NCBI RefSeq assembly: GCF_023507745.1
Contig: NZ_JALPZO010000028.1
Span: forward strand, 48,172 to 112,171
Origin: Vreelandella olivaria
GTDB taxonomy: Bacteria > Pseudomonadota > Gammaproteobacteria > Pseudomonadales > Halomonadaceae
Direction of reading: 5' to 3'
Length of the DNA stretch: 64,000 nucleotides
Shown here in pieces: positions 8,281 through 18,345 of the stretch (position 1 is its first letter; each line of letters opens with the position of its first letter). A program made the position numbers and the translations under genes. The notes under the pieces are model-generated. The model was not told the origin of the DNA, did no database searches, and worked only from the letters and a program-made list of their open reading frames with translations.

Positions 8281-9573
8281 ATGCGCGTGTTACTCCATGG
8301 AAGTGAACTAAGTGCTGCTACCGCCTCTGCTGCGCTAGCCTGGGTGGGGCATCAAGTGGACTGGCTGCTGCATGAGTCGGCTCCATGGCCGGTGCTCTCC
8401 AATGTTGACTGGTTACGGCGCGAACCGGAGCTGATGACGCATATAGAGCAGGCGTTAGAAAGTGGTACGCTGCGTATCATTGACGCGGTGGAGCAGGCCG
8501 ACACTCCGGAGGTTGTTTGGCTGGCACTATCACCCGACCAGCGCCAGTCCGGGTATGATTTACTTCAACACCCGCTGTTCCAAACCCACAGTGGTGCGGT
8601 ACTGATCAATAACTCCACGTTTCCGGTGGGCGAAACAGAGCGGCTGCATGTGCTAATGGGCGACCAGCATAGCAGTGTTGCATTACCTGATACCCTGGAG
8701 GAGGGCCGAGCGTGGGCTTCATTCACACGCCCCCTACGCTGGCTTTTAGGCTGTGACGATGCCACGGGCGAGCAAGTCACACGTGAACTACTACGTGCCT
8801 TCAATCGGCGTAGCGAAGTATTTCAGCGCATGCCGTGCAGAGCAGCTGAACTCACCAAACTCGCAATCAATGGCATGCTGGCAACGCGTATAAGCTATAT
8901 GAATGAAATTGCGGGCCTGGCTGATACGCTCGGGGTGGACGTAGAGCATGTGCGCCAGGGTATGGGCGCTGATACCCGTATTGGGTTTGAGTATTTATAT
9001 CCTGGCTGTGGCTTCGGTGGCCCCAATTTTTCACGTGACTTAATGCGTTTGGCAGATGTGCAGTCGGCAAGTGGCCGATATTCTGCGCTGCTTGAGCAGG
9101 TAATGGATATCAACGAGCAGAAAAAAGAGACACTGTTTAGAAAACTCTGGTCGTTCTTTGAGGGGGATTTGGCAGGTAAAACCATTGCGATCTGGGGAGC
9201 TGCCTTCAAGCCGGGAACAGCGCGAATTGATCATGCGCCCGTTCTTACGCTGCTTGAAGCCTTGTGGGCTCAAGGTGCTAATGTTCAGTTACATGACCCG
9301 GCGGCAACACCAGCGTTACGTGCCCTGGTCGGCCAGCGCAACGATTTGACAACGTTTGAGCAGGACCCGTACCTGGCCTGTGAGGGCGCCGATGCGCTAA
9401 TGCTGGTGACAGAATGGAAAACTTATTGGAACCCTGACTGGCATCGTTTAGCCTCGCTGCTAAGTGCTAAGTTAGTATTAGATGGACGTAACATTTATGA
9501 TCCGGCCTTTGTGGCCAGCTGTGGCTTACGCTATAGAGGGATCGGCCGACGTGCGGATCCGACGACTCTGTGA
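8281..9573 (+). CDS. UDP-glucose/GDP-mannose dehydrogenase-like protein without catalytic Cys
   Basis: A 430-residue protein with the full three-part UGD layout. The NAD domain is degenerate: the first loop is HGSELSAATA, with no GxGxxG. The linker is good (KLAINGMLATRISYMNEI, Lys193 in place), and the C-terminal domain is recognisable (GAAFKPGT with Lys310, LVTEWK, LDGRNIYDP). The catalytic motif normally GG-S-C-F-P-K-D reads GGPNFSRD, so the nucleophilic Cys is Asn249 and the following Lys is Arg. Cys243 lies six residues earlier (PGCGFGG) but not in the right place. A four-electron dehydrogenase reaction is therefore unlikely. It starts a co-directional run leading into tamA and tamB. Confidence 0.8.
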   Translation: MRVLLHGSELSAATASAALAWVGHQVDWLLHESAPWPVLSNVDWLRREPELMTHIEQALESGTLRIIDAVEQADTPEVVWLALSPDQRQSGYDLLQHPLFQTHSGAVLINNSTFPVGETERLHVLMGDQHSSVALPDTLEEGRAWASFTRPLRWLLGCDDATGEQVTRELLRAFNRRSEVFQRMPCRAAELTKLAINGMLATRISYMNEIAGLADTLGVDVEHVRQGMGADTRIGFEYLYPGCGFGGPNFSRDLMRLADVQSASGRYSALLEQVMDINEQKKETLFRKLWSFFEGDLAGKTIAIWGAAFKPGTARIDHAPVLTLLEALWAQGANVQLHDPAATPALRALVGQRNDLTTFEQDPYLACEGADALMLVTEWKTYWNPDWHRLASLLSAKLVLDGRNIYDPAFVASCGLRYRGIGRRADPTTL

Positions 9574-9582
9574 GGAAAAACC

Positions 9583-10413
9583 ATGCCCAATAGCTCTCCG
9601 TCCCAGCGCATTGTTCCCGATGTGGGTCAAAGCATGACTGCGCAGCACTTGCGTCACCGCAAGGGGCCGCGGCTGTGGCCATTGTGGCTGATGATCATTC
9701 TAATCATCATCGCGCTGGGTGCTGCTGCGGTAGGCCTCTGGTATGAGCGTGAGCGTTTATTGGGTGAGGTTTATCGTGTGAGTGGGGAGGCATCTAACCT
9801 GCATGCCAGGCTCGACTCTGGCGACACAGATACTGAGGATACGTTAACCTTAATACAAGCGCAGATGTCGACACTGTTCCAGGAGCAAGAGCAACTGGCG
9901 ATGACGGTCACCAATACCCGTGAAGAGCTTTATGGGTTTTTAACTGCCAATGACGACCTGGTATCCAGTGACGCTTTAAGCTCACTTTCACAGACGCTAG
10001 AGCAACTTAAAGAGCAAGCGGCGTTACGTGACGGACAGCTGGCGGCTATTCGAACATCGCTGGATGCCCTGGAACAGACGGGAACCTCAGGCAGGCAAAA
10101 TTTGGTTGAGGAAATATCTTACCTTGAGCAGAGCACATCACAGCGTTTGGCAGCACTTGAACGCCAGTTGGAAAGTGAAAGTGGTGAATTGGAAGCTCAG
10201 TTTGTGGCCTGGCGTGAAGAGGTAGACCAGCGGTTAACTGAAATTACCGCTAACATAGAAGAATCATCTACAGAGGATGCATTTGTTAGTGAAGAATCTT
10301 TTAATGCCCTGGAGCAGGAGTGGGCCCAGCGTTTGAATACCCTAGAGAGTGATATCCGCCAAGTGCGTCAGGCACAGTTAGCGTTTAGCGCGCAGATGGA
10401 AATGCTCCGATAA
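9583..10413 (+). CDS. Membrane-anchored coiled-coil protein, function unknown
   Basis: A 276-residue protein that I do not recognise. A basic N-terminus of about 30 residues precedes one strong membrane helix at about residues 32-54 (LWPLWLMIILIIIALG...). The rest is almost wholly Glu/Gln/Leu-rich and predicted coiled coil, with no Cys and few aromatic residues. The likely topology is cytoplasmic N-terminus and periplasmic coil. It begins 9 bp after the UGD-like gene and 65 bp before tamA, so it may act with either. Nothing in it suggests an enzyme. Confidence 0.7.
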   Translation: MPNSSPSQRIVPDVGQSMTAQHLRHRKGPRLWPLWLMIILIIIALGAAAVGLWYERERLLGEVYRVSGEASNLHARLDSGDTDTEDTLTLIQAQMSTLFQEQEQLAMTVTNTREELYGFLTANDDLVSSDALSSLSQTLEQLKEQAALRDGQLAAIRTSLDALEQTGTSGRQNLVEEISYLEQSTSQRLAALERQLESESGELEAQFVAWREEVDQRLTEITANIEESSTEDAFVSEESFNALEQEWAQRLNTLESDIRQVRQAQLAFSAQMEMLR

Positions 10414-10478
10414 GTAATGTTCGGTAATATATTTTGTACTCAAGCCGCTGAGTGATGGTTTGGTTAGGGATGGACTGT

Positions 10479-12335
10479 ATGGGAAGACAACGGAAATGGC
10501 CTCTAGCCAACAAGGTGGCTTGTTGTATGGTGCTGCCTTTGCTCACTTTAAGCCCCTCCACATGGGCGCTAAATGCTGCAATTAGCGGTGTTAGTGGCCA
10601 AGTGGAGCGCAATATTGATGCATATCTGCAAAATATTGACGAAGAGCAGTACACCGACGTAAGGCTGGAAGGTGAGATTCGGCAGCGCACTCAAGAGGCC
10701 ATGAGAGTTTTTGGTTACTATTCCCCGGATATTACCGTTGAACTTGATCAGACACCTATTGCAGTCCGTATAGAACCCGGACCTCAAGTGAAGATTGAGG
10801 TGCTGTCGATCAATGTTGAGGGTGAGGCACAAGACGATCCACCGTTTCAGGAAGCTCTCGATAACTTTCCACTGCGCGAAGGTGATGTGCTTCGCCATGC
10901 GCCATGGGACCGGCTGCGTAACCAGTTTTCGGGCCTGGCCATTGAGCGTGGCTATTTCGACTGGGGATTCACGGACCGCCGAATGGAAGTCAGGCCTTAC
11001 CTGGAAAGTGCGCGCCTTTATATGGATTTCAATAGCGGCCCGCGTTACCAGTTTGGTGATACCTCCATCAGGGGGAGCCATATTGACCCCGAGCGGCTTC
11101 GTCAGATGCAGACATTTGAGCCTGGTGACCCGTATTTGGCTGAGTCATTGGCGCTTTACAACCAACGGCTGGGTGAAACGGAGTGGTTTAGCTCGGTAAC
11201 CGTTCGGCCACGACTAGCCACAACTCAAGAGCTAATTATTGCGCCGCCCAGTGGTGGAGACCCGTGGTGGAATGAAGCCACCTCTGCTCAACCTGAGCGC
11301 CCACGGCTTTCAAGTGCCGCGCTTGCCAGTGCATTAAGTATGAGCCGGAGGGAGGAAAACAATACCCGTCTTCCTATCGATGTGAGCGTTGAGCCTGCTA
11401 ACCGCCATCAATATGAAGTGGGTATTGGTTATGCCACCGATGTAGGCCCTCGGTTACGCTTTGGCTGGAAGCAGCCATGGATTAACCGGTTCGGACACAG
11501 CCTTAATCACGACCTCTATATTTCTGCGCCTGAGCAGCGCTTTACCGGGGTTTATAACATCCCGCTGGAAGACCCTCTGCGTGATAGCTACCGCCTTCAG
11601 TACGGACTGAGGAACCGTGATGACGGGGATACTCGCTCCATGGAAGGAACGGTTGAGGTCGCCCGCCGGTGGGAGTTTGAGAACCGCTGGGTGCAGACAC
11701 TTTATTTCCGGACCACCTATGAAGACTTTACCCAAGGGGGAATGTCGGATCAGGTCTGGCTGTTTTATCCGGGTATTCAGTGGTCAAGAACACGTACTCG
11801 CCCGCCGCGCTTCCCGCTCTGGGGGGATCGCCAGCAGTTGTCTATCGAATACTCCGATACCATCTGGGGGTCTGATGCCCAGTTTGCCCGGTTAACAGGG
11901 GATACCGAGTGGATACGCACTATCGGCGACGATAACCGGTTTTTGGCCAGATTGAGTGTAGGGGCCATAGAGACCGATGACTTCGATAAGTTGCCCCCTT
12001 CATTGCGCTTCTTTGCCGGCGGCGACCGAAGCGTTCGGGGTTACTCCTATGAAAGTCTATCACCCAGAAACGAGGAAGGGCGTCTGCGTGGCGGTCAGCA
12101 AATGTTGACCTCCACACTGGAATATCAGCGGCGGGTAACCGGTGACTGGTGGGGGGCCGCCTTTGTGGACAGTGGTGATGCATTCGACAATTGGGGGCCG
12201 GAGGAGCTTAAAACCGGTGCGGGGGTTGGTGTGCGCTGGGTATCTCCTGTTGGTCCCATTCGTCTTGATGTCGCTCATCCCTTCGACCACGAAGACGACT
12301 GGCGTTTGCACTTTTCCATTGGACCGGAATTCTAG
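10479..12335 (+). CDS. tamA: TamA, outer-membrane subunit of the TAM translocation module
   Basis: An Omp85-family protein of 618 residues from the chosen start. A signal peptide (about residues 1-30, ending TWA) leads into POTRA-like domains to about residue 250, then a 16-strand-type beta-barrel. The Omp85 motif is present as GGDRSVRGY, and the protein ends in Phe as barrel proteins do (FSIGPEF). TamA works with TamB in assembling outer-membrane proteins and moving phospholipid. GTG 10452, ATG 10455 and ATG 10470 are also in frame; ATG 10479 is preferred because AGGGA lies 8 nt upstream. tamB follows after 9 bp. Confidence 0.9.
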   Translation: MGRQRKWPLANKVACCMVLPLLTLSPSTWALNAAISGVSGQVERNIDAYLQNIDEEQYTDVRLEGEIRQRTQEAMRVFGYYSPDITVELDQTPIAVRIEPGPQVKIEVLSINVEGEAQDDPPFQEALDNFPLREGDVLRHAPWDRLRNQFSGLAIERGYFDWGFTDRRMEVRPYLESARLYMDFNSGPRYQFGDTSIRGSHIDPERLRQMQTFEPGDPYLAESLALYNQRLGETEWFSSVTVRPRLATTQELIIAPPSGGDPWWNEATSAQPERPRLSSAALASALSMSRREENNTRLPIDVSVEPANRHQYEVGIGYATDVGPRLRFGWKQPWINRFGHSLNHDLYISAPEQRFTGVYNIPLEDPLRDSYRLQYGLRNRDDGDTRSMEGTVEVARRWEFENRWVQTLYFRTTYEDFTQGGMSDQVWLFYPGIQWSRTRTRPPRFPLWGDRQQLSIEYSDTIWGSDAQFARLTGDTEWIRTIGDDNRFLARLSVGAIETDDFDKLPPSLRFFAGGDRSVRGYSYESLSPRNEEGRLRGGQQMLTSTLEYQRRVTGDWWGAAFVDSGDAFDNWGPEELKTGAGVGVRWVSPVGPIRLDVAHPFDHEDDWRLHFSIGPEF

Positions 12336-12344
12336 GAGAGCATT

Positions 12345-15300
12345 TTGGCTAAGGTTGAATCAGCAGGGGCCGCACAGCGTCAGTTGCTCTCGCCCAAACG
12401 TCGCCTTTGGCTGGCTGTATGGAGCCTTATACGCCTACTGATCGTTGCGCCACTATGGCTATTTGGTTTAGTGGCCCTGGTGTTAGGTATTGCATTGTCG
12501 CCTTGGGGGACAGGTCTGTTGTTCACACAAGGTGAACAGCGTGGCTATTTCACCTTTGAGCATCAAGAGGGGGCCTTGCTGGATCGTTTCACCTTGCAGG
12601 GCTTTAATCTGGCGTTAGGTGAAACCCGCATTCACATTGACGACGTTGAACTTGCCTGGGCTGATGACTGTGTGCTGTCCGGACGGCTGTGCCTGGATAC
12701 ATTACGCTTAGCTGGGGTAGATATTCGTCTCGGTAGTGGCACTGCGCCCGCTGAAGAGACACCTGATGATGGTGACGGCATGGCTGAGATCCGGCTGCCG
12801 TTTCCTATCGAGCTGCGCGACATTTCACTTAATGACGTTAATGTCCAGCTGGCGGATGGCACTCGCATCACCTGGGAGGCATTTACAACCTCTGCGGTAG
12901 CCGAGCAAAGTGTGGTTCGCATTGCGCCTACGACACTTATTCAGCCTACGGTGTACTTACCGCCTTCACCCGGCGTCCTGTTAACCCAGGATCTGCAAGC
13001 GCCCCTTATGGCGGAAAGTATCGACGCCGCTATTCTGGTTGCGCACCCTCCGGCGGATGAAACAGCGCACCATGAGCAGCTAAGTGGGGATCTGGCTTCC
13101 AGGGAGCGCTTGGAACTACCTGACATAACGCTGCCTATTGATGTGCAGCTCGACGCTTTAACGGTCACTGATTTCCATCTGGAAGGGGCCTTTGACTACC
13201 ACGTTGAGCGTTTGGTGCTGGGGCTTGAAACTCAAGGTAATCACATCGCGATAACCACATTGGAGGTGGTGACGCCGGATGCCGATGCATCACTGACTGC
13301 CGACGCTACGCTGGCTGACCGCTATCCACTGAATGCGCGTTTGACAGCAGTGTTGTGGTTGCCTGAGCTGTTCCCCGAATTGAGTGGCGAGGAGGTGGTG
13401 CTTGAGCTTTCGGGCACCCTGGATGAACTCTACGCAGATCTCTCAGTGTCTGGCGTCGTTAATGCCACATTGAACGGTCAGGTGGACGCTTTGTCACCAA
13501 CCCTGCCGTTTGAGCTGCATCTTCAAAGCGAACGACTCCAGTGGCCGTTAACAGAGCCAGACGATGAAACCGTAGAGCCCTATGTCATTGAGGCCCTGGA
13601 CGCACAAGTTACCGGTGACCTGGAGGCTTACCATGCATCGCTTGCCTTAACCGCACAAGGCCCTCAAGTGCCTTCGACTCAGGTCAATCTTACCGGTGAC
13701 GGCGACCTGACCTCGTTTCGCTGGGCACCCTTAACGCTACACATTGATGAGAGTTCACTGCACAGTGAAGGGCAAACTAATTGGGCTGCTCCCTTACAGA
13801 TAGAGTCGCAGATTCACCTGGAGCAGTTTGATCCGGCGCATTTTGTTGATCAACTCGATGGCAATCTGAATGGCGATATTACAGTCAGCGTCCGTCAGTT
13901 GGGTGATGTTTGGGAAGTCAGCCTGCCGCAGTTGGCCATTGATGGCGAATTGCAGGAGTACGCCCTTACGTTAGAAGCCGCCTTGGAGGCAAACAGTAAT
14001 TTAGAAGTCGATATCCAACAACTGCTCTTTACCCAAGGGGAAAACCGCTTAACCGCAGCTGGTCAGGTAAGCCAGGAAGCCATGACACTGGATGCAGATA
14101 TTGCCTTACACCAATTGCAAACCCTGCATCCCGATTTGGCAGGCACCCTGACAGGTAATGTACAGGCGCGTGGCAGCTTCTCTCAGCCAACGCTGATTGC
14201 CCAGCTTACCGGCCGTAGCCTGCGTTTTGCTGACAACCGGGTTGAGCAGCTTTCCCTCGATGCCAACGTGCAAGGTATTGATGATCCAAGTCTCGATATT
14301 GGCCTGGACTTACAGCAGGTCAATGCAGGTGGGCAGTCGCTTTCCAGTGTGGCACTAGAGCTAAATGGTCAGCTCTCCCAACATGACTTAACGGTGCGGG
14401 CAGAAGGTGAACCCAACAGTCCGTTAAGTCGTGCATTGCTCTCTTTGAATGGCCGCTTTGATCAGCAACGCCAGCTCTACCAGGGGCGCTTGACTCCACT
14501 TGAGATTGACTCCGAAGCAGGTGATATACGTCTCGAAGCGCCATTGGATTTGAGCTACAACCTGGAGAGTGGACAGGCTGGATTGACATCTTTCTGCTTG
14601 CGGCGCTTGCAGGGAGGGCTGGTGTGTTCCGATGAGCCGATAACTGCATCGACCGACCAGGGCCAGGCAGTTCTAAGTGTCCGCGAAGTACCCATGGAAA
14701 TGCTTGAACCCTTCCTTCCAGAAGAGTGGAGCTTTGAAGGTGACACCACAGCAGACATGGTGGTCGCATGGCGACAGGGTGGTGCGCAATGGCAAGCCAA
14801 TGTACAACTGCTCAGCGAACTGGCGATTACCGCAGTTAATGATTACGGTCAGCCCGTGCAGCTACCGGTTATTAATCTTGATGCCCAACTAGACGCCAAT
14901 CAGGCGCAGGCAGATGCCAATATTGCGTTATCGCTCTCTGAAGCGGGTGAGTTTTCCCTCAACCTGTCGGTTAATGACCCGCTGGGACGAGGAGCGCTGC
15001 AGGGAGAATTACACGCGAATAATGTATCGCTGGAGCCGTACCGCCCGATGATGGTAGGCATGGATCGTTTGGAAGGTGATTTGGATGGTCGTGTACAAAT
15101 TACAGGCACCACTAGCCAGCCCGACTTACAAGGTGAGCTTGCACTGCGCGGTATTCGTGTCCATGGCCCAGATATTCCCGTTGATGTACAAGGTGGGGAA
15201 CTAGTGGTTGCGTTTGATGGAGAGCAGGGGGATATCAACGGGTTTTTGGCTGCAGAGCGTGGCCGCCTGAATATTACCGGGGATGCTTTCTGGCCTTCCG

Positions 15301-16358
15301 GTGACGATTGGCGTATTGGGGTGGATCTCAATGCGACCCAGGAGCCTCTATTAGTGGTGCTGCCACAGTTTGGCCGCCTGGAAGCTGCACCTGATATCCG
15401 TATCAGGATAACACCTGAGCGCTTGCAAATAAGGGGTAACGTCGACTTGCCCTGGGCGCGTCTGGAGGTCGGTGACCTGCCCGCTTCGGCGATCAGTCCC
15501 AGTTCTGATGAAATCATTATTACTGAACGTGAGGATCGCGAGGCCGAACGTTTGGCCCAGCAGCGCGCTGCCAATGGAGAGCCAAGTGCGGCTGATGAGC
15601 TGGCTCAAACCGGTATGGAGTTGGATATCCTCATCACCTTAACGCTGGGTAGTGACATGCTGTTTTCTGCCTATGGGCTTGAGTCAGGTTTAGGGGGTAC
15701 GCTGGAAATACGTCAGGACAGTGGCGCCCTCCAGCTATTTGGTGAAGTGAATCTGGTGGATGGACGCTTCCGTGCCTTTGGCCAGGACCTGTTGATTCGC
15801 CGTGGTCAATTGTTATTCAGTGGTCCTCCGGGGCTACCTGTGCTGGATTTTGAGGCTATCCGTAATCCTGAGATTACCGAAGATGAGGTTATTGCCGGAT
15901 TACGTGTCACCGGTAATGCTGAAGAACCTAACATCTCGATTTTCTCAGAACCTTCCATGGACGAAACACGTGCGCTTTCCTATCTGTTGCGCGGCCGGGC
16001 ACCAGATGAGTCAGGTGGAGGTATTGATAGTGCTTTAACCACAGCCTTAATTGGAATGTCGCTTGGCCAGACAGGCGGTGCTGTTGGTTCTATTGGAGAG
16101 GCGTTTGGTATTCATGACCTGACTCTGGATACCACGGGAGCGGGCGATGAAAGCCAGGTGGCATTGAGTGGTCAACTGACAGATGATATCCGGATTAGCT
16201 ATGGTGTGGGAATCTTCTCGCCAATCGCGGAACTAACACTTCGTTATACGCTTTGGCGTAATTTATACGTTCAGGCAGTATCGGGAGCTAATCAGGCGGT
16301 GGACTTGATCTACACCTTTACGCGCTCTGGCAACCCAGCAATTTATCCGCCGCAGTGA
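12345..16358 (+). CDS. tamB: TamB, AsmA-like inner-membrane partner of TamA
   Basis: A 1337-residue protein with one N-terminal membrane helix at about residues 28-52, then a very long periplasmic beta-rich groove typical of bridge-like lipid transfer proteins. The C-terminal DUF490/TamB domain begins around residue 950 and holds GEVNLVDGRFRAFGQDL and LRGRAPDESGGG-type sequence; it ends YTFTRSG. The start codon is TTG at 12345, set by TAGGAG six bases upstream. There is no good ATG nearby. It is adjacent to tamA, as expected for a complex spanning the envelope. Family length is about 1250-1400. Confidence 0.92.
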   Translation: MAKVESAGAAQRQLLSPKRRLWLAVWSLIRLLIVAPLWLFGLVALVLGIALSPWGTGLLFTQGEQRGYFTFEHQEGALLDRFTLQGFNLALGETRIHIDDVELAWADDCVLSGRLCLDTLRLAGVDIRLGSGTAPAEETPDDGDGMAEIRLPFPIELRDISLNDVNVQLADGTRITWEAFTTSAVAEQSVVRIAPTTLIQPTVYLPPSPGVLLTQDLQAPLMAESIDAAILVAHPPADETAHHEQLSGDLASRERLELPDITLPIDVQLDALTVTDFHLEGAFDYHVERLVLGLETQGNHIAITTLEVVTPDADASLTADATLADRYPLNARLTAVLWLPELFPELSGEEVVLELSGTLDELYADLSVSGVVNATLNGQVDALSPTLPFELHLQSERLQWPLTEPDDETVEPYVIEALDAQVTGDLEAYHASLALTAQGPQVPSTQVNLTGDGDLTSFRWAPLTLHIDESSLHSEGQTNWAAPLQIESQIHLEQFDPAHFVDQLDGNLNGDITVSVRQLGDVWEVSLPQLAIDGELQEYALTLEAALEANSNLEVDIQQLLFTQGENRLTAAGQVSQEAMTLDADIALHQLQTLHPDLAGTLTGNVQARGSFSQPTLIAQLTGRSLRFADNRVEQLSLDANVQGIDDPSLDIGLDLQQVNAGGQSLSSVALELNGQLSQHDLTVRAEGEPNSPLSRALLSLNGRFDQQRQLYQGRLTPLEIDSEAGDIRLEAPLDLSYNLESGQAGLTSFCLRRLQGGLVCSDEPITASTDQGQAVLSVREVPMEMLEPFLPEEWSFEGDTTADMVVAWRQGGAQWQANVQLLSELAITAVNDYGQPVQLPVINLDAQLDANQAQADANIALSLSEAGEFSLNLSVNDPLGRGALQGELHANNVSLEPYRPMMVGMDRLEGDLDGRVQITGTTSQPDLQGELALRGIRVHGPDIPVDVQGGELVVAFDGEQGDINGFLAAERGRLNITGDAFWPSGDDWRIGVDLNATQEPLLVVLPQFGRLEAAPDIRIRITPERLQIRGNVDLPWARLEVGDLPASAISPSSDEIIITEREDREAERLAQQRAANGEPSAADELAQTGMELDILITLTLGSDMLFSAYGLESGLGGTLEIRQDSGALQLFGEVNLVDGRFRAFGQDLLIRRGQLLFSGPPGLPVLDFEAIRNPEITEDEVIAGLRVTGNAEEPNISIFSEPSMDETRALSYLLRGRAPDESGGGIDSALTTALIGMSLGQTGGAVGSIGEAFGIHDLTLDTTGAGDESQVALSGQLTDDIRISYGVGIFSPIAELTLRYTLWRNLYVQAVSGANQAVDLIYTFTRSGNPAIYPPQ

Positions 16359-16367
16359 GAGGGCATC

Positions 16368-16988
16368 ATGGCACTATTTTCTAACGCGACATCCACATTA
16401 CCTGGCCGTGAAACGCCTATTGAAACCAGCCAGGTTCACACGATCAGTGGACACTCTCTGCATCCACCTTTTCCCAATGGTTATGAGGAAATAGTGTTGG
16501 GGATGGGATGCTTTTGGGGAGTAGAGCGGCTGTTTTGGCAGCAGCCTGGAGTGTATGTAACCGCAGCGGGCTACGCCGGTGGTGGTACACCTAACCCCAC
16601 CTACCAGGAAACCTGTACCGGGCGCACAGGCCATACGGAGGTTGTACGGGTGATCTATAACCCAAGCCAGGTGGCACTGGACAGCTTGTTACAGATTTTC
16701 TGGGAACAACACGACCCAACCCAGGGCAACCGGCAGGGTAACGATATTGGCAGCCAATACCGCTCGGCCATTTATACCACTACCGATGCCCAGCTCATGG
16801 TGGCGAAACATAGCGTTGCCGCTTATCAGCAGGCACTTGATCAAGCCGGCAGGGGAGCGATTACCACGGAAATAAAACCGCTGGATACCTTTTACTATGC
16901 CGAAGCCTATCACCAGCAGTATTTGGATAAAAACCCCAATGGCTACTGCGGTTTAAAAGGTACGGGGGTCACTTGCCCCATTGGATAA
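16368..16988 (+). CDS. msrA: MsrA peptide methionine (S)-S-oxide reductase
   Basis: A 206-residue protein. The catalytic motif [13 protein letters not shown] carries the nucleophilic Cys, TGHTEVV follows, and the C-terminal resolving Cys residues lie in [13 protein letters not shown]. It repairs S-diastereomer methionine sulfoxide in proteins using thioredoxin. The roughly 40-residue N-terminal extension matches the longer E. coli-type MsrA. It lies 9 bp after tamB, so it may be read from the same transcript. Confidence 0.95.
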   Translation: MALFSNATSTLPGRETPIETSQVHTISGHSLHPPFPNGYEEIVLGMGCFWGVERLFWQQPGVYVTAAGYAGGGTPNPTYQETCTGRTGHTEVVRVIYNPSQVALDSLLQIFWEQHDPTQGNRQGNDIGSQYRSAIYTTTDAQLMVAKHSVAAYQQALDQAGRGAITTEIKPLDTFYYAEAYHQQYLDKNPNGYCGLKGTGVTCPIG

Positions 16989-17001
16989 ACAGGGACAATA
17001 A

Positions 17002-17517
17002 ATGAAGCGAAGTGCTCAACGTTATATGCTCACCAGTGGTTTGATGACTACCCTGGTGATGTGTTCTGCCTCAGCTCTGTCAGCAGATGCAAACATACCA
17101 CAGGCCATGCCTCTTTCCATTGATGACACGCCGTTTTCCAGCGAACGGGAAGCGGTTACCTGGCGGCGGGATGAGCTAAAGGATTTAGAGCGCTTATTGC
17201 GTCAGCTACGGTTTGACTTGGTTAATAACCAGGATGCTCGTGGTGCAGCACCCCGGCTGTCTGAGCTGCAAGCGCGCGCAACCCCCGACCATTTCCTGCC
17301 TGCGTTTATTGAGGGAACGCATGGTCGTGGTTCAGATGCGCGTCCAAACATTTGGGAAGAGTGGGATGAGTTTGCGGCAGGGTTCCAGGATTTGGAAGAC
17401 AAGGTCGGGATCTTGGTTGATGCTGCTGAGCAGGAAGATTACCGCGCAGCAACCCGGGCATTTTCTGATGTCGGCCTGAGCTGCCGCAGTTGCCACCGCG
17501 CCTACCGATACGACTAG
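17002..17517 (+). CDS. Periplasmic cytochrome c' family protein
   Basis: A 171-residue protein with a signal peptide of about 28 residues (ending LSADA) and one haem-binding motif, CRSCH, only seven residues from the C-terminus. A single CxxCH at the end of a helical protein is the cytochrome c' / c-556 pattern. The expected fold is a four-helix bundle with one covalent haem. Its partner is not evident; cytochrome c' proteins are tied to NO binding or electron transfer. It follows msrA by 13 bp and faces the carbonic anhydrase gene. Confidence 0.8.
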   Translation: MKRSAQRYMLTSGLMTTLVMCSASALSADANIPQAMPLSIDDTPFSSEREAVTWRRDELKDLERLLRQLRFDLVNNQDARGAAPRLSELQARATPDHFLPAFIEGTHGRGSDARPNIWEEWDEFAAGFQDLEDKVGILVDAAEQEDYRAATRAFSDVGLSCRSCHRAYRYD

Positions 17518-17537
17518 CTATCGGCAGGCAGGAGTTA

Positions 17538-18185
17538 TCAGTCGTCTGACTGAATACGATCAATGCGGTATAACGTTTCTACCTGGTCCAGGCCACTGAT
17601 GGTGCAATTAAGGTCTTTAACCCGGCCATCGCTTAAACCATAAACCCAGCCGTGTACTGAAATGTGTTGACCACGTTGCCAGGCGCGTTGAAGAATCTTG
17701 GTACGGCATAAACTATTAACCTGGGCCTTTACGTTTAGCTCGCACATGCGGTCGATCTGATCATCCATTGGCAGGTGATCCAATGAGTCACGGTGGCGGT
17801 TGTACTGCTCCCGAACCGAGTGAAGCCAGTAATCCACCACGCCACACTCGCCACCGGTTATGGCTGCCTTAATGCCACCACAACCATAGTGGCCCACAAT
17901 CATGATATGACTTACTTTCAGCACATCAACTGCGTACTGCACCACGGAAAGCGCGTTCATATCTGTATGGTGAAGAAGATTGGCCACATTGCGGTGGACG
18001 AAGACTTCTCCGGGGGGGAGTGAAATGATCTGGTTAGCTGGTACGCGGCTATCGGAACAACCGATCCATAAATAGTCGGGTTTTTGCTGATTGGAGAGGC
18101 GCTTAAAATACTCAGGGTCCTCTTCACACATGCGTTCAGCCCAGGCACGATTGTTTTCGAGGAGCGTCGCAATAGGGTCAGACAT
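17538..18185 (-). CDS. can: Beta-class carbonic anhydrase
   Basis: A 215-residue protein with the beta-carbonic anhydrase zinc ligands: Cys and the Asp/Arg dyad in WIGCSDSRVPANQI and His-x2-Cys in GHYGCGGIKAA. It interconverts CO2 and bicarbonate in the cytoplasm. ATG 18185 is chosen over an in-frame codon at 18209 because GGAG lies 5 nt upstream and the family begins MSDPI. It converges with the cytochrome gene and is divergent from gor. Confidence 0.94.
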   Translation of the reverse strand: MSDPIATLLENNRAWAERMCEEDPEYFKRLSNQQKPDYLWIGCSDSRVPANQIISLPPGEVFVHRNVANLLHHTDMNALSVVQYAVDVLKVSHIMIVGHYGCGGIKAAITGGECGVVDYWLHSVREQYNRHRDSLDHLPMDDQIDRMCELNVKAQVNSLCRTKILQRAWQRGQHISVHGWVYGLSDGRVKDLNCTISGLDQVETLYRIDRIQSDD

Positions 18186-18345
18186 TGAATCTCCGTAGGA
18201 TGACGTCATCAGGTTAAAGGGGCTGGCAACGTAATAACTGCGTAACCGTGATTAGAGTAGGAGGTTTTAACCTTCCCCGAATATAAGGTCAATCGTCGGT
18301 TTACCTTTAATGCCTGTATTCATGGGCAGTGGATAGGAGTCAACC

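Noticed and set aside
14900..15574. 224-codon frame antisense to tamB
   Set aside because: Ser/Arg-rich shadow frame with no domain; tamB continues through the region with normal coding sense.
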